In this document: piece after piece, positions 9,097 through 17,765 of the stretch | How positions within the stretch are numbered: position 1 is the stretch's first letter | How the letters are laid out: each line of letters starts with the position of its first letter | DNA from: 54-19 sp038210655 | GTDB lineage: Bacteria; Chloroflexota; Chloroflexia; Chloroheliales; Chloroheliaceae | Direction: 5' to 3' | Assembly (NCBI GenBank): GCA_038210655.1 | Contig: JBBQWM010000007.1 | Span: forward strand, 94,410 to 158,409 | DNA length: 64,000 nucleotides | Position numbers and translations under genes: made by a program | Notes under the pieces: generated by a model | What the model saw: only the letters and a program-made list of their open reading frames with translations | What the model was told of the DNA's origin: nothing | Database searches by the model: none

Positions 9097-9105
9097 TGTT
9101 ATAAT
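9097..9105 (+). promoter_or_regulatory. Extended -10 promoter of the second 2TM gene
   Basis: TGTTATAAT, an extended -10 element. It overlaps the ATG at 9104, which rules out that ATG as the start and supports the downstream ATG at 9152. Confidence 0.5.
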
Positions 9106-9151
9106 GGAAAAGCACAAGATTGGCTCTTATGGCTTGAGAGAGGGAGAAAGT

Positions 9152-9694
9152 ATGTCACAGGATAATTCGCCCCTGGGGGATCGGCCCCAACCGCGTTATC
9201 AACCGCCTTCGGTTACAGGGAGTTATGCTGCTGGTAATGACGAGCTACGCCCAGCCGATTGGCCGCCGCCGAATGGCCCTACACCAGGGATGGGGGCGGG
9301 AGCCTGGGGTGGTTATCAGCCCGGCCCGCCTATAAATAATGGTTATAATGCAAATTACCCTGGCTATCAGCCTGGCCCCGCTACACTGGGTTATTTCCCA
9401 CCCCCGGTCGAAGACCCCCAGGCAGCGGCTTACAAAAAAGCAGCCGCGCAGGTGGATGCTCGGCTTAAATTTTTTAAGCATCTGAGGACCTACCTGATTA
9501 TTAATATCTTTTTGTGGTTTATCGCTTTTGCAATCGCTCCGGCGGGTGCGGCGTTAGCAGGCCGGATTTGGCCGATGTGGATTACGGTTTTTTGGGGTAT
9601 TGGGCTACTTTCGCAGTGGTGGCGTACTTTTGGTGCCAGCGAACGCCGTCGCCAGGAAATGATCGAAGAAGAATTACGTCGAATGCAACGCTAG
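9152..9694 (+). CDS. 2TM domain-containing protein (paralogue 2)
   Basis: 180 residues from ATG 9152, which has GAGAGAGGGAG just upstream; an earlier in-frame ATG at 9104 overlaps a -10 box. The first 95 residues are Pro/Gly/Tyr-rich and low complexity. Then come a basic helix (YKKAAAQVDARLKFFKHL), two membrane helices near 116-136 and 140-160, and a tail MIEEELRRMQR. The C-terminal half matches the preceding gene, so the pair arose by duplication. Probable membrane protein with a flexible cytoplasmic arm; function unknown. Confidence 0.75.
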   Translation: MSQDNSPLGDRPQPRYQPPSVTGSYAAGNDELRPADWPPPNGPTPGMGAGAWGGYQPGPPINNGYNANYPGYQPGPATLGYFPPPVEDPQAAAYKKAAAQVDARLKFFKHLRTYLIINIFLWFIAFAIAPAGAALAGRIWPMWITVFWGIGLLSQWWRTFGASERRRQEMIEEELRRMQR

Positions 9695-9696
9695 AA

Positions 9697-9733
9697 ATTT
9701 ACGATTTACCCCCGGAGGGGGTAAATCGTAAAT
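9697..9733. repeat. Palindrome built from GATTTAC heptamers
   Basis: Perfect 17-bp arms (ATTTACGATTTACCCCC / GGGGGTAAATCGTAAAT) with a 3-nt loop, directly after a stop codon. A related, larger arrangement is at 15703-15855. It may act as an RNA hairpin between this gene and pgeF. Confidence 0.7.
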
Positions 9734-9740
9734 CAAACTG

Positions 9741-10610
9741 ATGTCTGTTACTAACAATAATTTACTAGAGCTTCCAATATTTCAATTTAAGTCCCTGAAT
9801 GGCTATCCGGGTTTTTCGCATGCGATTAGCACGCGGCAAGTTCCGGGTAAGCCGCTTTTGCCTGCCGTCCAACCTGCTGCACCGAACGATTACCGTTTGG
9901 CGGGTTGGTCGAAATATAACCGTCGGGAGGATATTTACGGGCGGCGGAGTGAGTTGCTGACCGCTCTCGGCCTGGATCATCACCGGATTCAGCCTAATCT
10001 GGTCGGGTTGCAGCAAAAGCATACTGCCAAGGTCGTGGCGGTTGGTGAGGAAGCTTATGGGGCCGAGTTGAATTGGGAAAAGCCCTTGCCCGACTGTGAT
10101 GGAGCCTTGACCGATCTTCCCGGCATCCCGCTCATGACCATTCACGCTGACTGCCCGCCGGTGTTGCTGTTTGATCCAGTGCGCCGAGTAGCCGGGACCA
10201 TTCATAGTGGTTGGCGTGGAACAGTCGGTAAGATCAGCGGGGAAGCCATTCGGTTGATGACCGACCGCTATGGTTCACGTCCGGCGGATATAATAGCGGG
10301 AGTGGGGCCGAGCATCGGGCCGTGTTGTTATCAGGTTGGTGAGCCAGTTTTGAGTGAAGTGGCGACGGCTTTTGGGGCGGCCCGCGCTACTGAATTGCTA
10401 CCGAAGCAATCGGACGGCTCACATCATTTCGATTTGTGGCAAGCCATCTCTTTGACTCTGCACGAGGTCGGCCTTTCCGCTTCCAACATCGAGCAAAGCG
10501 GTTTGTGTACCCGTTGTCACAACGATCAATTCTTTTCCTATCGTGCTACTCCCCCCGACCAGCGCCACAACTATGGGCAGTTTGTAGCGGTGGTCGTAAT
10601 AGAGGAGTGA
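9741..10610 (+). CDS. pgeF: Peptidoglycan editing factor / multicopper-oxidase-like PgeF (YfiH, YlmD family)
   Basis: 289 residues, typical of the family. The conserved copper/zinc-site motifs are present: HADCPPVLLFDP near 134, HSGWRGTVG near 154, GPSIGPCCYQVGEPV near 190 and CTRCHNDQFFSYR near the end. In Escherichia coli the protein is an amidase that removes wrongly incorporated amino acids from peptidoglycan precursors, and members also act on adenosine or polyphenols. Cytoplasmic, no signal peptide. The start is ATG 9741, 47 nt after the 2TM gene with a palindrome between them; no clear ribosome site is visible, so the exact start is uncertain. Confidence 0.9.
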   Translation: MSVTNNNLLELPIFQFKSLNGYPGFSHAISTRQVPGKPLLPAVQPAAPNDYRLAGWSKYNRREDIYGRRSELLTALGLDHHRIQPNLVGLQQKHTAKVVAVGEEAYGAELNWEKPLPDCDGALTDLPGIPLMTIHADCPPVLLFDPVRRVAGTIHSGWRGTVGKISGEAIRLMTDRYGSRPADIIAGVGPSIGPCCYQVGEPVLSEVATAFGAARATELLPKQSDGSHHFDLWQAISLTLHEVGLSASNIEQSGLCTRCHNDQFFSYRATPPDQRHNYGQFVAVVVIEE

Positions 10611-10700
10611 TAAGGCATAAGTTGGATGGATCGGATTTAAATTCGCCTTTTTGACCGATTTATGCTATCTTTAGATAGAGATTAACCCATAAGCAGAAAG

Positions 10701-11729
10701 GTGGCTTATCCCTTGTATCTGGACATTAATCAAATTCATCTTGGTGATGCACGCGAGTTGTTACGTCAAATCGAGCCTGACTCTATTGCTTGTAGTGTTT
10801 GGTCGCCCCCTTATCACGTTGGTAAAAATTATGAAAGAGATGTTACTTACCAAGAGTGGGTTGGTTTACTTCAGGATGTTATAAAACTACAGTTGCCGAT
10901 TTTGAAACCCGGCGGTTTTTTAGTAGTAAATATTGCCGACATTCTGGTTTTTCCTGATCCAGCTATGCCAAAGCTTCAAGCTTTGAATTTGAAACGGCAA
11001 AAAGTCGATATAACCCGCGAGGATGTACTGGCCGCTAGAGAAGCTTATCCAGAGTATAATCGTTACCAATTAGCGGCCATCTTAGGTTGTAGTGAGCAAA
11101 CGATTGACCGGCGGCTTAACGGTAATAATATTAGAGGTGGTAAATATGCTACCCAAACCCGGGTACACCTGGTGGGCGATATTGTTGAAAATGCGGGTAG
11201 TGAAGCAGGTTTGTATTTGTATGATCGGCGGATTTGGGTAAAGGATGCTGCCTGGGAAAACTCGAAATGGCATACTCTTTCTTATCGCTCGGTTGACGAG
11301 TTTGAGTATCTTTATTTTTTTTGGAAACCGGGTGCAACTGTTGTAGACCGTAATAGGTTAAAACCAGAAGAGTGGGTAGCCTGGGGTTCACGCGGAGTTT
11401 GGAACTTCCCATCTGTAAGGGCCAACGACAACCATGAGGCTAAATTCCCAGCTGAATTACCCAGAAGAGTAATTCGTTTGTTGACTGCTCCTGGGGATAC
11501 TGTACTTGATTGTTTTATGGGTAGTGGTACTACAGCTGTCGTAGCGATTCAGGAAGAGCGTAATTACATGGGTATTGAGTTGCAGCCTGATTATGTGGAA
11601 TTGGCCCGTCGAGTATGTCAGGAAGAACAGCGAAAGACGACTTTTTTAAGACAATTTACTGGAGTTGAAGAAGCTCAGAAACCGCCATCTTCAGCCGCTA
11701 CACAACTTAGTTTTCTCCCAAATCAATAA
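10701..11729 (+). CDS. Beta-class DNA methyltransferase, likely M subunit of a BglI-like system (N4-cytosine or N6-adenine)
   Basis: 342 residues from GTG 10701. An alternative TTG start at 10713 is better placed behind AAAGGTGG. Motif IV SPPY lies at 35-38 and motif I (FMGSGTTA) near residue 275, so the order IV...I marks the beta class. Between them, near residues 110-145, is a helix-turn-helix-like insert (YQLAAILGCSEQTIDRRLNG) in the target-recognition region. SPPY is usual for N4-cytosine enzymes. The gene faces the nuclease gene and their 3' ends overlap by 23 nt. It should protect the host from the nuclease. Codon use is more AT-rich than in flanking genes, suggesting transfer. Confidence 0.88.
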   Translation: MAYPLYLDINQIHLGDARELLRQIEPDSIACSVWSPPYHVGKNYERDVTYQEWVGLLQDVIKLQLPILKPGGFLVVNIADILVFPDPAMPKLQALNLKRQKVDITREDVLAAREAYPEYNRYQLAAILGCSEQTIDRRLNGNNIRGGKYATQTRVHLVGDIVENAGSEAGLYLYDRRIWVKDAAWENSKWHTLSYRSVDEFEYLYFFWKPGATVVDRNRLKPEEWVAWGSRGVWNFPSVRANDNHEAKFPAELPRRVIRLLTAPGDTVLDCFMGSGTTAVVAIQEERNYMGIELQPDYVELARRVCQEEQRKTTFLRQFTGVEEAQKPPSSAATQLSFLPNQ

Positions 11730-12615
11730 CTACCTGGTTGTTAGTAACCAATCGTGGTTTTTTTATCCATTGACCGTTTTCTTGTTGAAATTGAACGCAC
11801 CTGGGCCAATCGCCAATTGTTGCTAAGGGAATAAATCGAACTCGTACCCGCCTGTTACCAGCTAAAACGGTTTGATCGTCTTTTCCAGAAATCAGCAACC
11901 CGGTGGTGTTTTTGTGGTATTGTGGGCCATCAAAGAGTAGCAACCCATTAGGGGCGCAAACTAATTCGATATAATCAAGAAGCTGCTTATCGCCTTCATC
12001 TCTTCTGTAATTTACCTTCAGGAAATAAGTCAAACATAACAAAGAACGCCCCTCAATTACATAAAAAGGCGGTAGGGCTGGGACAAAAAGAACTGGGCCT
12101 TTGTTTCGGTTTTGTCTGGGGATACTCACCTGTGAATTGCGAAAACCTGCGCTATCCCACAACTTGCCATCACCTGATATTTGAAATGGGCTGGCATTAA
12201 CCTCGACATGACTATCTCTGGGGCCAGTAGCCTTAACATCAAGATGAATAATGACATCTTCCAGCATGAAACGCACATCGCCTCCAAGCGGTAGTCCGGG
12301 ATATTCAAGTTGGGGTAAGTTTTCTAAGGTTAAAATACGTATCATATGAGCAGTAACAGTTTTTTCAGCTACTTCAATCCACGGAACGGAGTCACCTATA
12401 TAAGCCCTTCCACGCTGTCTGGGCTTATAGTTTTCCCAAAAAGGGCGTAAGTCGTTAGCTTTGTTAAAATCCAGCCGGATTTTCTCTACAGTTTTGAAAA
12501 TAAGCTCAGATAGAAAAGTCATGTATTTCTTTTCGGTAGCAATTATCAAGCCTGGTTGCTGTAAAAAGGCTTCCCTTATTTCTTTAAATCCTTGCTCAGT
12601 TAAGGCCATTTTCAT
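11707..12615 (-). CDS. Type II restriction endonuclease, BglI family
   Basis: 302 residues from ATG 12615, which follows AGGA by 5 nt; longer starts at 12636 are possible. I recognise BglI-family landmarks: FNKANDLRPFWENY, SVPWIEVAEK, LDVKATGPRDS, SPFQISGDG, PPFYVIEG, APNGLLLFDGP and SGKDDQTV. The catalytic residues would be Asp113, Asp126 and Lys128, matching D116, D142 and K144 of BglI. BglI cuts GCCNNNNNGGC, so the same or a related target is predicted; this is inference. The gene overlaps the end of the controller gene upstream and the end of the methylase gene. Confidence 0.85.
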   Translation of the reverse strand: MKMALTEQGFKEIREAFLQQPGLIIATEKKYMTFLSELIFKTVEKIRLDFNKANDLRPFWENYKPRQRGRAYIGDSVPWIEVAEKTVTAHMIRILTLENLPQLEYPGLPLGGDVRFMLEDVIIHLDVKATGPRDSHVEVNASPFQISGDGKLWDSAGFRNSQVSIPRQNRNKGPVLFVPALPPFYVIEGRSLLCLTYFLKVNYRRDEGDKQLLDYIELVCAPNGLLLFDGPQYHKNTTGLLISGKDDQTVLAGNRRVRVRFIPLATIGDWPRCVQFQQENGQWIKKPRLVTNNQVVIDLGEN

Positions 12616-12850
12616 TACTGTCCTGATTAGTTTCAAGCTGTGAAAAAAGTTGTGTCAATGTGATACCCAAAGCTTTCGCCAATTTACTGGCAGTCTCAAT
12701 AGTGACAGTCTTTTCGCCTCGTTCAATCGAGCCAATATAGGTTCTGTGCAGTCCGCATTGGTCGGCAAAGGCTTCTTGAGACAAACCTATCTCGCTCCGA
12801 AGTTTTCTAACAAGGCAACCGAATTTTTTAGCTAAAATTTTATCATTCAT
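12596..12850 (-). CDS. Restriction-modification controller protein (C protein), HTH_3/Xre type
   Basis: 84 residues. A Cro/C1-type helix-turn-helix occupies residues 9-68 (LSQEAFADQCGLHRTYIGSI and RGEKTVTIETASKLAKALGI). The size and fold match C proteins that delay nuclease expression after entry of a restriction-modification system. Its last 20 bp overlap the start of the nuclease gene, so the two are translationally coupled, the usual C-R arrangement. A 13-bp palindrome at 12864-12876, just upstream of its start, is a candidate operator. Confidence 0.85.
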   Translation of the reverse strand: MNDKILAKKFGCLVRKLRSEIGLSQEAFADQCGLHRTYIGSIERGEKTVTIETASKLAKALGITLTQLFSQLETNQDSNENGLN

Positions 12851-12863
12851 ATCCTAAAGATAA

Positions 12864-12876
12864 AGTCATGATGACT
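12864..12876. promoter_or_regulatory. Candidate C-box operator
   Basis: Perfect palindrome AGTCAT-G-ATGACT, 14 nt upstream of the C gene start. C proteins bind inverted GACT/AGTC-type half-sites, so autoregulation here is plausible. Confidence 0.45.
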
Positions 12877-13049
12877 AAACGTCTACAGCCTAAAAATAGC
12901 GTAGGATAGTTGTGGTTGGGGACAATACGGATTAAAAACCTGTCCATTTGTACATTGTGGTATTATGCGTTATCGGGTTTCATTTGCTTGTAGAAAACCT
13001 TATCACTTTGCAAACATTATAGCTTCCTGGCAAAACAATCCTAATTGAG

Positions 13050-13077
13050 TTGCCTTGCTGGAGCTTAATATTATAAT
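13050..13077 (+). promoter_or_regulatory. Possible promoter of the MFS gene
   Basis: TTGCCT, 16-nt spacer, TATAAT; 32 nt before the GTG start. Confidence 0.45.
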
Positions 13078-13109
13078 GTATTGTTCATTAGGAGAGGATT
13101 TGGAGGCTT

Positions 13110-14798
13110 GTGAAAATAAAGTTAGAGTATAAATATGCGGTTGCCCTTAGCGCTGCTTTGGGCTTATTTATGGCCGTTTTGGATAATACGATTGTTAATG
13201 TCGCGTTGAACGCGATGTTCGAGGCTTTCGCCAAAAACGACTCTAGCATCAGTTTTAATACGGTACAATGGGTCGTGACTGGCTACTTTTTGACCCAGGC
13301 GGCAGTCATCCCGGTGGCGGGCTATTTCAGCACAATCTTTGGTCTCAAGCGCACCTTCATGTTCGCGCTGGGGATTTTTACAATTGGCAGTTTTTTGTGC
13401 GGGTTATCGGGCGAACTCGACCGCTTGCTGGGTGGCGGTGGCCTGATCTTTCTGATTATTGCGCGGGTATTGCAGGGTATCGGCGGCGGCATGCTTTTTC
13501 CACTGGCAACCTCAATCTCCTTCAACGTCTTCCCGCCTGCCGAACGAGCGGCTAGTTCGGCGGTCATTGCCGTGCCGGTACTATTGGCTCCGACCCTCGG
13601 CCCGACCGTCGGTGGGTTGCTGGTGGATAGCAGTCTGGAATGGCCGTCGATTTTCTTTATCAATCTGCCGGTCGGGTTACTGGCACTTTTCCTGATCGGT
13701 CGGATTCTCAAGCCCGACATTGGTCGCGTTCCACAAGGCGCTCCGGCAGGGGCGGGTGGGCCGGGCGCAGGAGGGCCGGGTGTGCCACGCCGCTCCTTTG
13801 ATTTTGTGGGCTTATTTCTCTCGATTGGCGGTACTTTTCTGGTGGTCTATGCTTTCACCCTTATCAGCCAGACCAATCCGGCGACCGTGCCACCCGGCAA
13901 CCCTCGCGGTGGCGAAGTTTACGGCTGGGGTTATTGGCTGGTCTGGGTGATGTTGGGGGCTGGCTTGATCGTGTTGGGGATGTTTGCCGCCTACGAATTG
14001 CGAATTGCCAAAGACCCGGTGCTGGATTTGCGTCTGTTTGCCGATAAAATCTTTTTGTTCTCCAGCCTGATGACCTGGATCGTGCGGGCCGTGATTTTTG
14101 GCAGTTTTATTATTTTGCCGATCTTCTTAGAGCAGTTCCGGGGTGATAGTGCCGTTTTGACCGGCCTGGCCCTTATGCCGCAAGGGATCGGGGCCGGGAT
14201 CGGGATTATGAGTGGTAGCCGTTTGTACGACCGAATCGGCCCACGTATGCTGGTTATTCTCGGTATGTTGGCGTTAACGATCAGTTCGGCCTGGCTGATT
14301 ACCGCTAACAAAGACACCGATGGCTGGAGTCTGGTTCCGATTTTGTTGATACGCGGGATTGGCTTCGGCTGGTCAAATTTACCGCTTCAAACCGTCGCGC
14401 TCTCGAAGATCACCGGGCGGGCTTTGCCCAAAGCCAGTTCGCTTTACAACGCGACGGCCCAGATTTTTAGCTCGGTCGGAATCGCGGTGTTGACTACTAT
14501 TTTCCTGGAAGGTTTAAGTTCGCGCACAGCCAGCAATATAGCGGCAGCCAGAGCGGGCGGACGGCCTTTTCCGGCTCCTAACTCGCCTGCTTTCCGCGAC
14601 CAAATCCTGACCCCGGCGGCGGCTGGCTCGGTCAGTAATGTGTTTATGTTGGTGACAATTGCGACGGCGCTCTCGATCTTGATTGCGTTTTTCTTGCCAA
14701 GCAAGAGTATCAAGCAGGAACAACAGGCGGCAGCCCGCCAGCAAGGTGGAACTGAAAAGCCTTTGCCATCCCGCACGGCTCCGACCTTTGGAGAATAA
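13110..14798 (+). CDS. MFS transporter, DHA2 (EmrB/QacA) family, 14 TM segments
   Basis: 562 residues from GTG 13110 behind TTTGGAGG. About 14 hydrophobic helices. The first is followed by AVLDNTIVNVALN, the D1 motif of drug:proton antiporters with 14 helices, then WVVTGYFLTQAAVIPVAGY and a motif-C-like segment LAPTLGPTVGGLLVDS in helix 5. A Gly/Pro-rich loop at about 212-232 separates helices 6 and 7. Likely exports toxic compounds or a metabolite by proton antiport; the substrate cannot be told. No regulator gene is adjacent. Confidence 0.88.
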   Translation: MKIKLEYKYAVALSAALGLFMAVLDNTIVNVALNAMFEAFAKNDSSISFNTVQWVVTGYFLTQAAVIPVAGYFSTIFGLKRTFMFALGIFTIGSFLCGLSGELDRLLGGGGLIFLIIARVLQGIGGGMLFPLATSISFNVFPPAERAASSAVIAVPVLLAPTLGPTVGGLLVDSSLEWPSIFFINLPVGLLALFLIGRILKPDIGRVPQGAPAGAGGPGAGGPGVPRRSFDFVGLFLSIGGTFLVVYAFTLISQTNPATVPPGNPRGGEVYGWGYWLVWVMLGAGLIVLGMFAAYELRIAKDPVLDLRLFADKIFLFSSLMTWIVRAVIFGSFIILPIFLEQFRGDSAVLTGLALMPQGIGAGIGIMSGSRLYDRIGPRMLVILGMLALTISSAWLITANKDTDGWSLVPILLIRGIGFGWSNLPLQTVALSKITGRALPKASSLYNATAQIFSSVGIAVLTTIFLEGLSSRTASNIAAARAGGRPFPAPNSPAFRDQILTPAAAGSVSNVFMLVTIATALSILIAFFLPSKSIKQEQQAAARQQGGTEKPLPSRTAPTFGE

Positions 14799-14958
14799 GC
14801 CCAAACCTTCTCAAGATTTTGGGTAGGAACAGGTTTTATAGCCGCCCAAAAGAGCAACCCTATAATTTGGGTGGAAGAGACCAAGATTTAATAATGTTTT
14901 TAGAAAAGGGGCGAATCTACCGGCCCTGATTACAAGTTTTGGAAAGGGAATTAAATCA

Positions 14959-15693
14959 GTGAGTGAGCAAGAACAGGCCATTTCTAAAGTGGCGATGGTG
15001 ATTATGGCCCACCCGGACGACTCGGAGTTCTCCTGCGCGGGAACCGTAGCGACCTGGGTGCGGGAAGGTTGGGAAGTTTACTATGTGGTTTGTTCGGATG
15101 GGTCGGGCGGTGGCTCGGACGATGTTCGCGAGGTTGGGTTGGAAGCGCGACACGAGATTTCGAGGGTGCGCCAGCACGAGCAGAAAGCGGCTTGCGATGT
15201 GTTAGGAGCGCGAGAGGTCTTTTTCTTGGGCTACCCGGACGGACAGCTTGTCCCCGACTTGAATTTGCGGCGCGATATAGTGCGGATGTTGCGGCGCTAC
15301 CGGCCTACTCGCGTAGTCTGCCAATCGCCCGACCGTTCCTGGTTTCCCCTGATGCCGATCCCGCGCTATCATCCCGACCACCTGGCGGCAGGTCAGGCCG
15401 TGATTTCAGCGATTTATCCGGCTTCCCAAAACCCCTGGGATTTCTCGGAATTATTAAAAGAAGGGCTGGAGCCGCACCGAGTACGCGAGGTTTTTATCTC
15501 TGGTTCGCCCAATGACAGCTTTATTGTGGATATATCGGATACGATTGACCTCAAGATGAAGGCGCTGGCCCAGCACGTCAGCCAGATTTCCGATATGCCA
15601 GCGCTTGAAGAGCGGGTGCGGGGCTGGAATTCGCTTATTGGCGAAAAAAACGGGATGGCTTACGCCGAAGCGTTTCATCGTAGCGAGAACTAA
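14959..15693 (+). CDS. PIG-L family deacetylase (LmbE-like), copy 1
   Basis: 244 residues from GTG 14959, with GGAAAGGGAA upstream. The zinc site AHPDD is at residues 17-21 and the second His motif HPDHLAAG near 139. A Gly-rich loop CSDGSGGGSDD follows the second strand, as in the branch that includes mycothiol and bacillithiol-type deacetylases. Members remove N-acetyl groups from GlcNAc conjugates; the substrate is not known here. A second, less similar copy lies at 39051. Confidence 0.85.
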   Translation: MSEQEQAISKVAMVIMAHPDDSEFSCAGTVATWVREGWEVYYVVCSDGSGGGSDDVREVGLEARHEISRVRQHEQKAACDVLGAREVFFLGYPDGQLVPDLNLRRDIVRMLRRYRPTRVVCQSPDRSWFPLMPIPRYHPDHLAAGQAVISAIYPASQNPWDFSELLKEGLEPHRVREVFISGSPNDSFIVDISDTIDLKMKALAQHVSQISDMPALEERVRGWNSLIGEKNGMAYAEAFHRSEN

Positions 15694-15702
15694 TAAACAA
15701 GA

Positions 15703-15855
15703 GATTTACGATTTACGATTTACGATTATCTTTAACGTGGGCGAAGCCGCTATTTATGATTATAGATAGCTTTCAGTCCTGGAAATTTTAAATGGCTACT
15801 TAAATCGTAAATCGCGGCTTCGCCCCCTCCGGGGGTAAATCGTAAATCGTAAATC
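15703..15855. repeat. GATTTAC heptamer arrays in inverted arrangement
   Basis: Three GATTTAC heptamers at 15703-15723 and inverted GTAAATC units at about 15801-15813 and 15834-15855, with a CCCCCTCCGGGGG hairpin between the two inverted blocks. The right block abuts the stop codon of the VOC gene, so the array fills the space between two convergent genes. Confidence 0.7.
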
Positions 15856-16304
15856 TACAGGTAGAGCGGTTTGGTCGGGGCGACAATCGCGGCAGGATTG
15901 TTGCGCCAGACCTCCGGGTCTCCATCGACGTAAATTTCTAATTCGTTGCCATCCGGGTCAAGCAAGTAGAGACTTTTGGTCACGGTGTGATCGCTCATCC
16001 CGACGATCTTTACTCCGGCGGCTTCCAGTTCGCTTTTAGCGGCCCGCAATTCGTCCAGGCTATCCCCTATTTTCAGGCCGATATGATACAGCCCGGCCCG
16101 TCGTCCGTGCGGTGGTAAGGGTGCAGTTGGCCCGACTTCAATCAGTAGCAATTCGTGATGAGTACGGCCTGACGAAAAAACAGCGGCTCCTTGCATTTCT
16201 TCGGTTTGGATCGGTTTAAAGCCAAGTATATCCCGGTAGAAATGCACCGAGTTTTTGAGGTCGCGCACGAACAATACTACATGTCCCAATTCCTTAATCT
16301 GCAT
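15855..16304 (-). CDS. VOC family protein (glyoxalase/bleomycin-resistance/dioxygenase fold)
   Basis: 149 residues, two beta-alpha-beta-beta-beta modules. Metal-binding positions are likely His8 (ELGHVVLFV), His in LYHIGLKI near 84 and Glu in NELEIYVDGD near 126, the pattern of catechol-type dioxygenases and glyoxalases. The reaction cannot be assigned. AAAAGGAG precedes the ATG and forms the end of a leader repeat (16311-16375). The stop codon touches the heptamer repeat. Confidence 0.85.
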   Translation of the reverse strand: MQIKELGHVVLFVRDLKNSVHFYRDILGFKPIQTEEMQGAAVFSSGRTHHELLLIEVGPTAPLPPHGRRAGLYHIGLKIGDSLDELRAAKSELEAAGVKIVGMSDHTVTKSLYLLDPDGNELEIYVDGDPEVWRNNPAAIVAPTKPLYL

Positions 16305-16310
16305 TACTTG

Positions 16311-16375
16311 CTCCTTTTAACTTAACAGGGATAGATAGGCTAGACAGGATACATTAATTCCCTTACCCCTGGTGT
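16311..16375 (-). repeat. Leader repeat (SD-carrying), copy 2, upstream of the VOC gene
   Basis: Toward the gene: CAGGGGTAAGGGAATTAATG, TATCCTGTCTAG, CCTATCTATCCCTGTTAAG, then TTAAAAGGAG, 7-8 nt before the ATG. Compared with other copies the core contains a small internal duplication (CTATC). Confidence 0.65.
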
Positions 16376-16483
16376 TAGTAAAATCATATGCTTATGAGTG
16401 TTTATTTTGCACTTCCAATTTACCACTTACTTTTCATAGGTAAGCTTATCATAGTAGGTTAACTTTGTCAAGAATTTCTTTTG

Positions 16484-17638
16484 TCACAGACTGCGACGGA
16501 CACGGGCCAGAAAATCGGTGATGATGGGAGCCTGTTGGTTGGCTTCCAGCAAGAAAGCATCGTGACCGTAGGGTGAAATAGCGGCAAAATATTCGACCGC
16601 CTCGCTTCGGTCTGCCGCGTAGAGGGCATCGACCATCAATTGCGATTGGGAAGGGGGGTAGAGCCAATCGCTCGAAAAGGAGATAAACAAAAAGCGGGCC
16701 TGGGTCTGGGCGAAGACTTCCGCCAGCGCGTGTTGTCCGCCGTTGGTCAGGTCGAAGTAATCCATTGCCCGTGTGATATAGAGATAAGAATTGGCATCGA
16801 ACCGCCGGTTAAAAATCTCGCCCTGATGTGCCAGATAGCTTTCGACCTCAAAGTCAGTCTCAAAGCTGTAGCTATAAGAGTTGCGCTGTCGCAACCGTCG
16901 CCCGAACTTGGCCTCCATCGACTCTTCCGAAAGATAGGTGATATGTCCAACCATCCGGGCGACCGCCAGACCTGCTTCGGGCCGAGGGTGGTCGGGCGCG
17001 TAATAGTTGCCGCCGTCCCAATCTGCATCTGCCATGATTGCCTTGCGCCCGATCTCGTCCCAGGCGATGCCTTGAGCGGTCAGTTTTGGGGAAGTTGCGA
17101 TTGGGATGGCCGAGGCGACCATTTCGGGATAGAGAACGCTCCAGCTAAGCGCTTGCATTCCGCCCATCGAGCCGCCGATAACGGTCAGCACCCGGCGTAC
17201 CCCCAGGTAGTCGAGTAAGCACTTTTGAACTCGCACCATATCCTCGACTGTAATGACCGGGAAGCTAAGGGCATAGGGCTGCCCGGTGGTCGGATTGAGC
17301 GAGGATGGCCCGGTGGTACCTTTGCAGCCACCCAGTACATTGGCGCAAATCAGGAAATATTGGTCGGTATCGAGGGGTAGGCCCGGCCCGGTCAACACTT
17401 CCCACCAACCGAGTCGCCCATCTTCGGCGTTCACTCCGGCAACGTGCGAGTCGCCGGTCAGGGCGTGACAGATCAAAATAGCGTTATCCTGATTGGGACT
17501 GAGTCGCCCGTAAGTCTGGTAGGCGACCGTGATAGGGCCGAAAGACCGGCCCGATTGTAATTGTAAGGGGGGGTTGACCCCAAAAGTAATATACGAGGTT
17601 TCGACTACTCCCAATGCGCTGCTCACAACCTTCGACAT
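16484..17638 (-). CDS. metX: Homoserine O-acetyltransferase
   Basis: 384 residues from ATG 17638, chosen because AAGGAG lies 9 nt upstream; the open frame reaches 17680. Alpha/beta hydrolase fold with nucleophile Ser157 in GGSMGGMQALSW, Asp in FSSDWLYPP and His in SPYGHDAFLLE near the end. CHALTGDSHVAG and GPSSLNP are typical MetX/serine acetyltransferase-like blocks. It acetylates homoserine with acetyl-CoA in methionine synthesis, in the cytoplasm. Some members act on serine or use succinyl-CoA, which sequence alone does not decide. No metY follows in this window. Confidence 0.92.
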   Translation of the reverse strand: MSKVVSSALGVVETSYITFGVNPPLQLQSGRSFGPITVAYQTYGRLSPNQDNAILICHALTGDSHVAGVNAEDGRLGWWEVLTGPGLPLDTDQYFLICANVLGGCKGTTGPSSLNPTTGQPYALSFPVITVEDMVRVQKCLLDYLGVRRVLTVIGGSMGGMQALSWSVLYPEMVASAIPIATSPKLTAQGIAWDEIGRKAIMADADWDGGNYYAPDHPRPEAGLAVARMVGHITYLSEESMEAKFGRRLRQRNSYSYSFETDFEVESYLAHQGEIFNRRFDANSYLYITRAMDYFDLTNGGQHALAEVFAQTQARFLFISFSSDWLYPPSQSQLMVDALYAADRSEAVEYFAAISPYGHDAFLLEANQQAPIITDFLARVRRSL

Positions 17639-17765
17639 CGTATGAGGCTCCTTTTTATAACGTGCTTTCTGAATAAACAAACTTAACTTTGTTTCGCCAT
17701 TTTAGCCGTTATTATAGCGCAAAAAGAGCCGTTTGGGTCATATAAAGTAAAAAAAGAGGCGGAAA

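Noticed and set aside
9104..9151. Earlier start for the second 2TM protein
   Set aside because: The ATG overlaps a TATAAT box, and the ATG at 9152 has a good ribosome site.
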